Origin: Cyrtodaria siliqua | Lineage: Eukaryota; Mollusca; Bivalvia; Adapedonta; Hiatellidae | NCBI GenBank assembly: GCA_037043455.1 | Contig: JAWPHD010001829.1 | Coordinates: 62,001-126,000 of the forward strand | Direction of reading: 5' to 3' | DNA length: 64,000 nt | Shown here: positions 56,489 through 64,000 of the stretch, piece by piece | Layout: each line of letters starts with the position of its first letter | How positions within the stretch are numbered: the stretch's first letter is position 1 | Translations under genes and position numbers: made by a program | The notes under the pieces: generated by a model | What the model saw: the letters and a program-made list of their open reading frames with translations, nothing else | What the model was told of the DNA's origin: nothing | Database searches by the model: none

Positions 56489-57150
56489 AGCTAGACTATT
56501 TGAAGAATAAGAGAGCTTATGTAATCACCCCGGCGTCGGAGTCCCACATCAAGGTTTGCATGTAAGCTGTGTTTACAAGTCAATGTCTCTTACATTTCTT
56601 ATCCTAGCACAACCACATTTGGCCATAGGCTTCCTTATAGCATTATCTTAAGGGCTGCATAAGCAATTTTGGTTCCTGTAACCCATGGGCTCCCATGGAA
56701 CCGAAATTCTGATAAAATGTGTCCCATTTCACATCAAATTTTGGGTGTAAGCTGTGTTTACAAGTCTATATCTCTTACAGTTTTTATCCAATCACAACCA
56801 GATTTGGCCATGAGCTTCCTTATTGCATTATCTTAAGGGCTGTTTCAGTAATTTTGGTTCCTGTAATCCCTGGGCTCCCATGGAACCCAAATTCTGATAG
56901 CCCTTAAAAATGTGTCTATTTCACATCTAATTTTGCATGTAAGCTGTGTTTACAGGTCTATCTCTTACATTTCTTGTCCTAGCACAACTAAATTTGGGAA
57001 TTGGTTTCCTTATAGTATGTTGTAAAGGGTTGCTTAAGTCTTCGTCATATTCTGGGCTCCCATGCAACCCAAATTGTGATGGCCCATAAAATGTGCAATA
57101 AAGGCAGATCAGGGTTTGCGTGTAAGCTGTTGTATATATCTGTGTAATTT
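56489..57150 (+). mobile_element. Family I element
   Basis: Head AGCTAGACTATTTGAAGAAT ... GAGAGCT at 56489-56517 after a T-run, then CCCCGGCGTCGGAGTC. Units of about 185 bp contain GTAAGCTGTGTTTACAAGTC and TGGGCTCCCATGGAACC. No tail seen. Confidence 0.65.
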
Positions 57151-57424
57151 TGATTGGGATTTCTTATAGCATTATGCATCTTATTCATACTTCACCCATA
57201 TTGGGGCATGGGCTCCCCACCTTCCCCCCATCGCACGGCCTGTCTTTTTTATTTATTTATTTTACATATTTCTGTGTTATTTTTGGTCAATTCCTACAAC
57301 ACATATAGCTATGTTGCCCCCCTCCCACCACCTATCAAAACTCTTTTTTTTTAAACATGTTTCTTACACATATAGCTGTGTTGTCCCCTACCAACTGCCT
57401 GCCCACCCCCTGCATCCAATCCCC

Positions 57425-57455
<31 letters not shown>

Positions 57456-58118
57456 CTGCCTGCCCCACGCACTCAAATCTTTTAAAAAAAATATTTTTTT
57501 TTTAAATTACTGTGTTGTTTTGTTCAAGAAGCAAGGGCTGATAAATCGGATACAAATTACAGGAATTATGGCCCTCTATAGTTTTAAGTCCTCTCAATAT
57601 TGTAAAATTTGTGTAAGAGCTAACATTTGTGTAAGATCTGACCTTACCAAACTAGATGTGCAAGATCACGACCATGTAACCATGTGTAGTAAGCAAGGGC
57701 AGATACATCTGATAAAATTTATAGGAATTATTGCCCTTTATTATATATACTGACAAGTGTATTTATTGTAAAATGTATATTGTAAAGTGCTGGATTTCCG
57801 TTCATTGTTACTTATTTGTAACAAAATTTAAACCTTCACAGTTATGGCTCATTACTCAATCATTGCTTCACATTTATTGCTAAATAAACTGACATTGAAA
57901 ACAGATGTTATAGCATATTCTAATACACCCGCACTATATAGCCTAGTTAAAATATCTCGTTATATTGAACGATATATCACTGTAATTTTTGCAACGTTAG
58001 GAGATAAAGCATTGCGCATTGCGCATTGTAATGTATGCAACGTTAGGAGAGTAAGCAAAGCAATGCGAAAAATTTCAGATGTGTGTGTTATTTTCACATT
58101 TTAGGGGTATTAGAATAG
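57151..58118 (+). repeat. Simple repeats and a small dimer
   Basis: A C-run of about 20 followed by (CA)n is at 57421-57453. At 57530-57735 two copies of a unit with AGCAAGGGC(T/A)GATA...GGAATTATGGCCCT occur about 160 bp apart. 57845-58118 holds no recognised feature. Confidence 0.5.
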
Positions 58119-58284
58119 AAATAGAACATCATTTACGGTGAATTATCTATAATATATCACGGTTTGTCGTTCAATTGTAAACAATAATTTCACGAGCACG
58201 AAGGGCGAGTGAAATTATTGTTTACAATTGAACTCCAAACCGTGATATATTAAACGATAATTCACATTAAACGATGTTCTATTT
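58119..58284. mobile_element. 166-bp foldback (MITE-like) next to exon d
   Basis: Arms 58119-58193 and 58209-58284 pair almost throughout. The inner 24 bases (TTCAATTGTAAACAATAATT + TCAC) are perfect, the loop is about 15 bases, and outer ends are AAATAGAACATC. It ends 52 bp before the exon d acceptor. Confidence 0.78.
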
Positions 58285-58336
58285 CTTAAATATAATAAAT
58301 CATACTAATGAATTTTCCTGCCATTATCTTTATTAG

Positions 58337-58454
58337 GGGTAGTGGCGAAGAGAATGTGGCTGAGTTTGAAATAAACAACAAGAATTACCCACCATTGGTG
58401 TATTCCCAAGTGAGGAGCTACACCATTGCCACAGATGCGCCACATAAATTGTAA
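58337..58454 (+). CDS. FBXO9: FBXO9 terminal coding exon d
   Basis: The acceptor is TTTATTAG. The first base completes the split lysine codon, then 38 codons and TAA at 58452-58454 follow. It reads GSGEENVAEFEI at the start, VYSQVRSYT in the middle, and ends APHKL-stop. This aligns with the vertebrate FBXO9 end (STGETAVSAFEI ... ARVRSYTAF, recalled). The C-terminal tail after VRSYT differs from vertebrates, which is normal for a non-conserved terminus. A 166-bp inverted repeat ends 52 bp upstream of the exon. Confidence 0.87.
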
Positions 58455-58528
58455 ATGCTGAGCAAATTCCAAATCATAAGAAGCACCATATATATTTCAC
58501 AGCGAAACTAAATGTTTAATGTGCGTCT

Positions 58529-58534
58529 AATAAA
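58529..58534 (+). promoter_or_regulatory. Candidate FBXO9 polyadenylation signal
   Basis: AATAAA lies 75 bp after the stop codon in AT-rich sequence. It is the first canonical hexamer after the stop. A longer 3' UTR cannot be excluded. Confidence 0.5.
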
Positions 58535-59190
58535 ATTCCTTGAATTCCCCATATTATTAAGAACAGAAACTGTTGGTTGTTTTGTCACTATGGCAGTGAA
58601 AAAATGTTTAAAAGTGTAACAATTAATGTCCCAACACTTGTCAAACTTGAAATACTATTGATGGATTGGTTAGGAGATTGTCATTTTACATCAGAAAACT
58701 GCATTTATGTTCTGTTTGAATGATTGAATGTTTGTTAAACTCTTAGTAAGCCTAAACATTTTTGAGATTTTATATTAGATATTACATGAAGAAAAATATG
58801 TGAACATGGCAGCTGTTGAATATGTTTAGAGACCTGCTTTTAGAGACCTGTAACTGTGATGAGAGATGTTATATAAGGATTTCTCGATCATTCACAATTT
58901 AGACAGGACTGAAACACTCCCAACTAAATCTTTTGTTAGACCAAAGGTCTTGAAAAACTATATCTGTTTGCAGAATGGGTCGCAGGCTTTCAATGATGGG
59001 TTGTATTGGAGTGACATCCTTGTCATCCACCATTCTTGCTGCTGAGTGGCTATTCTAATGAACGTTCCTGCCTCAGTGGTACATGTTGGTGAATTATCAA
59101 TTTAGGTTACAGCATAATCATACTTGACAACAGTACACAATTTTTATACTTGGTTAACAGAATGAAAGATGGTCTAATTGATATATTTTT
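58535..59190 (+). other. Region downstream of FBXO9
   Basis: AT-rich sequence that could be an extended 3' UTR or intergenic DNA. No gene recognised. Confidence 0.4.
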
Positions 59191-60798
59191 AGCTCTACTG
59201 ATCACAGATCAGCAGATCTCCCAGCAGGCACACGATGTTGGTGCAACGTCGAAATCAGGTCGCGACGTCGCCAACGTTGAAACAACGTCTATTCAACGTC
59301 TGTTTAACGACGTCTACTTACAACACAAACACAACGTTCATTCAACGTTGGTTTATCGACGTCTAATATACGTTGAAATTAGACGTTTCAACGTCTATAC
59401 AAAGTCAGTTTAACAACGTCGACTGAACACAAACACAACATCTAGTCAACGTTGGTTTGACGTCTAATATACGTTGAAATTAGACATTGTTTCAACGTCT
59501 ATTTAACGTCGGTTTAACAACGTCAATTGACAACACAAACACAGCGTTAAGTCAAGGTTGTTTTATCGACGTCGAATATACATTGAAATTAGACGTTGTT
59601 TCAACATCTGTTCAAAGTCGGTTTAACAACGTCGATTGACAACACAAACTCAACTACAAGTCAATGTTGGTTTATCAACGTAGAATATACGTTGAAATTA
59701 GACGTTGTTTCGATATTGAATGTGTGACCTTCCACATATTCCCAGCAAACACACGACGTTGGATCAACGTTGGATATATGTTGGTTTTTGGTCGCAACGT
59801 CGGCGACCTAAATCCAAAGTTGGTACAAGACGCCAGAACAACTTTGGAGTACGACGTCGTTCTGACGTCATGCATTCGTATGTGAGGGGGCATGTAAAGG
59901 GAGGTTATGTATAATGTTTATTTACATATTTTTAATGTGTAATGCAAGGTTATATATTGGTATATATGTTTTACTATATATGTGTTGATTTACTAATGCA
60001 TTATTTTAATTATTAATATCTTGCTGGCATGTATTATAATTAAGTAGGGTACTTAAAGGTTTATATAATTTCTGATATGAGTTAAATTATTGGTTAATGC
60101 ATATTATAAGGCCAGACATTATGTTGTGTCGTTGAGGGTTTCCTTTCTAGGCACACATATATGGTAGAGAGACTATAAACTTGAAGGGTTAATTGTGTTT
60201 GCCTGTAGTTCTAATTACAGAACTAAACGCACATAATTATGACCTGTCTGGTTCATCGTCAGATTTCTGACGTCTAAAAAACGTCCATTTTCAACCAAAA
60301 TCTAACGTCAATCCAATGTCCATTGATACAACGTCGAAATTGTTACGTTGAACCAACGTCATAATTTCACCGTTGGTTCAACGTCAGGATTTGACCGTTG
60401 ATACGACGTCGAAATTGTTACGTTGAACGACGTCATACTTTCACCGTTGGTTCAACATAAGAATTTCGATGCTGAAACAACTTTGGTATTTCTACGTCAA
60501 AAAAACTGTCATACACACTTATATCAACGTCATTTCAACGTTGATACAACATCAAATCAACATATTTTGCCTGCTAGGGAGCTTATGCCATGACTTATGT
60601 CCGTCGTCCATCTGTCTGTCCGTACGTATGTCTGGACGTAAACGTTTTTGTTGTTGTGGTGACTACTCCTCTGAAAGTACTGGGTGGATTTTCATGAAAC
60701 TTTACAGGAATGTTGCCCATAAGGTCTTGTTGATCCTAGCAAAAATTCAGATTGATGTGAAATCCAAGATGGCCCCCAATGCTAAAAATAGATTTTAG
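59191..60798 (+). mobile_element. Family A element with nested ACGT-rich transposon
   Basis: A head AGCTCTACTGATCACAGATC starts at 59191 and is broken inside its hairpin after CAGCAGA. It resumes at 60580 with GCTTATGCC, CCGTCGTCC and one A half unit, which stops at 60798 where an inverted B/J tail begins. Confidence 0.72.
59220..60579. mobile_element. ACGT-rich CCCAGCAGGC-ended element
   Basis: Ends CCCAGCAGGCA (59220) and, inverted, CCCTAGCAGGCA (to 60579). The interior is filled with AACGTT, GACGTC and ACGTC words: left half units contain AATATACGTTGAAATTAGAC and right half units CGTCGAAATTGTTACGTTGA. A second copy of the left end (CCCAGCAAACACACGACGTT) is at 59741. No transposase recognised. 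Confidence 0.7.
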
Positions 60799-62247
60799 AC
60801 AAGAGGCCCAAGAGGGCCTGTGGACGCTCTACTGGCTCTAGATAAAAAAAAAAATAAGGGGCCATAACTCTTTCAAATATCGTTCAACCAGAACATGGTG
60901 ATGATATACGCAACTAGGCTTGGTACTGATTGTCCCTGACAAGTTTCGTTGAAATCCAGACAGAGGTTCAGGAGAACTAGTCTGTACAAAGTTAGTGTAT
61001 CAGAACTCTGCCAAAATTCATTCAACCACAACACGGCAATGACAAGTGCAACTAGGCTTGGTACTGATCATCCCCATCAAGATTCGTTGAAATCCAGCAA
61101 GGAGTTCAGAAGAGACTAATCTGGACAACATTTGGCTATTAAAACCTTTAAAGGGCCATAACTCTGCCAAAAATAATTCAACACGAATATGGCGACGATA
61201 TGCACAACTAGGCTTGATACTGATCATCCTTGTCAAGTTTCGTTAAAATCCAGTCAGGGGTTCAGGAGAACTAGCCTGGAAAATGTTTGTGTATCAAAAA
61301 ACTTTAAAGGGCCATAACTCCACCAAAAATCTGTTAACCGGAATGCCACGATGATATGCACAATAATGCTTGCTGCTGATCATCCCTGTAAAGTTTCGTT
61401 GAAATGTGGGGAGGCATTCAGGAGAACTAGTCCAGACAAAGTTTGTGTATTAAAACCTTTAAAGGGACTCCACCAAAATCATTCAACCGGAACACGGTGA
61501 AGATATGTACAACTAGGCTTGATACTGATCATCCTTGAAAAGTTTCACTGAAATCTGGCCAAATGAAGGCCCTTTCTTCTTAATGAGTCCAAAATATAGC
61601 ATATTTCAGAAAATCAAGGGCCATAACTCCGGTGGAAATAGTCCAATCTGGCTGGTTTTGAAACTTGTTGGAGCTTTCATTGATAGTAACAATCTGGTAA
61701 AGTTTGGTAAAGATCGGATGAAAAATGAAGGCCCTATCGTAGTATTAACGAGGCAAAATATAGCATATTTCAGAAAATCAAGGGCCATAACTCCGCTGTT
61801 ACTGGTCCGATCTGGTTGGTTTTCGAATTTGTCCAAGCTTTCATTTATATTAACAATCTGGTAAAGTTTGGTAAAGATCGGACGAAAAATCAAGGCCCTA
61901 TCGTAATATAGGCTTTTTCAACTAAATCAAGGGCCATAACTCTGCTGTTATTAGTTCGATCTGGCTGGTTTTCGAACTTGTCCGAACTTTCATTGATATT
62001 AACAATCTGGTAAAGTTTGATAAAGATCGGATGAAAAATGAAGGCCCTATCGTCTTAACGAGGCAACATATAGCATTTTTAACTAAGTCAAGGGCCATAA
62101 CTCCGCTGTTACTGGCTGGTTTTCGAACTTGTCCGAGCTTTCATTGATATTAACAACCTGTTAAAGTTTGGTAAAGATCGGATGAAAAATGAAGGCCCTA
62201 TCATCTTAACGAGACAAAAGTTAACGACGGACGGACGGACGGACGGA
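60799..62247 (-). mobile_element. J/B element, inverted, complete
   Basis: The inverted tail ACAAGAGGCCCAAGAGGGCC is at 60799, with GACGCTCTACTGGCT after it. Five inverted J units run to about 61555, then four B units, then ACGACGGACGGACGGACGG at 62229-62247, the microsatellite next to the missing head. Confidence 0.72.
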
Positions 62248-63335
62248 AACTATAAGTGATACCTCTGAAACTATAAGTGATACCTTTACTAAAATGATCA
62301 GCATGACATAATGTTGGTCCTTGATGAAAATCATTTCGATTGGACATCAAACATGGCCACCAGCGGCAATCTTTGTTTACATAGAGTTATATTGCAAAGT
62401 ATTGTGGCAACTACTCCTCCAAAACTACTTGATGGATTGTTATGAAACGTTACAGGAATGTTGTCCATAAGGTCTATTTGATCCTAGCAAATATTCAGGT
62501 CAATGTGAAATCCTAGATGGTCGCCAAGGCTATCAAAAAGATTTAAAAATACATTTTGTGGCGAATACTTCTCAAAAACCATAAGTGATACTGATATGGG
62601 ACCTTTACTAAAATGATCAGCATGATATAGTGTTGGTCCTTGACAAAAATCATTTTGATTCGACGTGAAACATGGCCATCAACAGCCTGCTTTGTTTAAA
62701 TAGAGTTATATAGCAAAATCTTGTGCCGACTACTCCTCTGAAACTACCTGATTGATTGTTATGAAACTTTACAGGAATGTTGCCCATAAAGTCTAGTTGA
62801 TCCTAGCAAAAATTCAGGTTGATGTGAAATCCGAGGTGAACACCGAAGCTAAAAACAGATTTTAAAAATACAATTTTGTGGGTACTAGAATTAACTGGCA
62901 TGACATGAAGTTGATCCTAAACAAAATTCATTTAATTTGATTTCAAACATGGCCGCCAGCAGACATCTTTGTTTACATAGAGTTATATCGGAAAAAACTT
63001 GTGGCGACTATGAAACTACTTGATTTTCATGAAACTTTACAGGAATGTTGATCTTCATATCTAGTTGATCCTAAGTAAAGATCAGGTCTGCGTGAACTTC
63101 AAGATGGCCACCAAAGCTAAAATAGATTTTAAAAGTACAACTTTGTGGTGACCATGTGTTATTGATATGGTACCATTACCAAAATGACTGGCATAGCATG
63201 AAGTTGATCCTAACCACCAGCAGCCATCTTTGTATACACTGAGTTATATAGGAAAAAATGGGTGGCAACTACTCCTGTGAAACTACTTGAAGAATTTTCA
63301 TGAACCTTTATACAGGAATGTTACTCTACTTACAA
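62248..63335 (+). mobile_element. Family A units
   Basis: Three to four diverged A dimers (GATATGGGACCTTTACTAAA, CATAGAGTTATAT) start abruptly after the inverted (ACGG)n and end without tail. Confidence 0.65.
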
Positions 63336-63384
63336 AATTGATTTTCATATTAGAAATATTAAAATAAATGAGTCCTCTTATGGA

Positions 63385-63790
63385 TGGCAGGAGCCAGGTC
63401 TATGGATAATGGTATGGGAGAGTGCTCTAGGGATGTTGGGAGCCAGCTCTATGGATAATAGTATGGGAGAGTGCTCTAGGGATGGCGGGAGCCACCTCTA
63501 TGGATAATGGTATGGGAAAGTGCTCTAGGGATGGTGGGAGAGTGCTCTAGGGATGGCGGGAGCCAGTTCTGTGGATAGTGGTAGAGTGCTCTAGGGATGG
63601 TGGGAGAGAGCTGTAGGGATGGTGGGAGAGTGCTGTAGGGATGGCAGGTGAGTACTGTAGGGATGGCGGGAGAGTGCTCTAGGGATGTTCGGAGGGTGCT
63701 CTAGCGATGGCGGGAGCCAGCTCTGTGGATAGTGGTATGGGAGACTGCTCTAGGGATGGAGGGAGAGTTGGGAGTAGGGAGAGACTGATG
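63385..63790. repeat. Purine-rich minisatellite
   Basis: Repeats of GGGAGAGTGCTCTAGGGATGG alternate with GGGAGCCAGCTCTATGGATA, in composite units of about 48 bp and shorter ones of about 22 bp. Confidence 0.85.
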
Positions 63791-64000
63791 TGCTGGTGTT
63801 TGGGTGATAGATATGGTTCCTTCACTGTCCCAGATCTTTAAGTTCAATATAAAACATAACTAGAGGACCTTTCTGCATATGATTACAAGTTATTTTTTGT
63901 CAGTGCCTTTACAATTTCATTTATTCTGTCCTGATTTTAAAAAAGTATTACAAACATACTATAATCACTTTCAGTAGATGTGTTATTGGTACAGAGGCAT

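Larger units (their letters stand above)
22110..58534 (+). other. FBXO9: FBXO9 gene, 3' part (last four coding exons)
   Basis: Four exons join without frame breaks to give about 140 C-terminal residues and a stop. Residues seen in order include TSPEEP, GRYRLSG, YYKYKRN, QTFNIELEL and QVRSYT. These match the conserved C-terminal domain of F-box only protein 9, where vertebrate proteins carry TPEEPQ, GHYRLS, STGETAVSAFEI and VRSY in the same order (recalled family knowledge). FBXO9 is the substrate-binding subunit of an SCF ubiquitin ligase; in mammals it has been linked to turnover of TELO2 and TTI1. The F-box and TPR-like region should be encoded by upstream exons. I searched for the exon ending ...PDG that should precede 22110 and did not find it. 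Introns are 22229-23152, 23261-45779 and 45860-58336. Confidence 0.85.

Noticed and set aside
59863..59870. cAMP-response element TGACGTCA
   Set aside because: It lies in an element saturated with ACGT words, where such an octamer is expected by composition.

Overview
The window reads as nuclear DNA of a bivalve mollusc (inferred). It is AT-rich, has introns, and most of it is bivalve-style interspersed tandem elements. It contains a decayed Jockey-like LINE, SINE-like tails and nested inverted-repeat transposons. No prokaryotic features, rRNA, intact tRNA or CRISPR array were seen.

One host gene is supported: the 3' part of FBXO9 (F-box only protein 9) on the + strand. Four coding exons join in frame: 22110-22228, 23153-23260, 45780-45859 and 58337-58454 (stop). 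All donors are GTAAGT and all acceptors AG. The three introns are about 0.9, 22.5 and 12.5 kb, and the two large ones are mostly repeats. The F-box and other upstream exons were not found and probably lie left of the window.

For the repeats I use working family letters. Each family has a head hairpin next to a T-run, a (GTCC)n-like stretch, 145-170 bp core units, and a tail with a short inverted match to the head, a second hairpin and CTCTTGTT. A: head AGCTCTACTGATC, units opening GTAGCGACTACT, tail AAGGTCATTGACCTCTTGTT. B: head AGCTCTACTGGCC, units with ATCAATGAAAGCTCGG. J: units with GATGATCAGTACCAAGCC; it shares the tail AGGCCCTCTTGGGCCT with B. C: head AGCTCACCTGAGCC, units with CAAATGGTGACCC, tail AGGGCCATCATGGCCCT. 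D: head ATGCCCCGC. E: head ATGCCCCCCCC. F and G: heads GTCTCAC and GTCTCGC. H: units with GAAGCAAATCTCATGAA. I: head AGCTAGACTATT. '+' means the head is on the left. The layout resembles what is known of bivalve 'pearl' elements and Helentron-associated non-autonomous elements. That assignment is inference.

Layout. 1-6.4 kb: minus-strand LINE split by an A array. 6.4-9.6: SINE-like tail and B/J arrays. 9.99-19.95: F element split by a 9.2 kb inverted-repeat insertion, which itself holds a CCCAGG-ended element, G, and a complete C with a SINE-like insert. 19.95-21.9: B and H. 22.1-23.3: FBXO9 exons. 24.3-25.9: A. 25.97-32.29: long inverted-repeat element split by B+A, with another DNA transposon inside A. 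32.8-41.5: a 33-bp minisatellite broken by A/B/C and E insertions. 41.5-45.75: B/J/C/J ending beside exon 45780-45859. 46-54.35: mosaic arrays in both orientations. 54.36-56.05: D. 56.1-57.15: B and I. 58.12-58.28: foldback beside the last exon. 59.2-63.3: A with a 1.36 kb ACGT-rich element, then J/B inverted and A. 63.4-63.8: minisatellite.

The most novel observation is that the 33-bp minisatellite unit matches 29 of 33 bases across the 3' splice site of FBXO9 exon 45780-45859. About 125 copies of branch point, pyrimidine tract and exon start therefore lie in the intron upstream of it. Second is the shared but covarying end structure of the element families. Third is the repeated occurrence of nuclear-receptor-type sites, including eleven estrogen-response-element palindromes in D.
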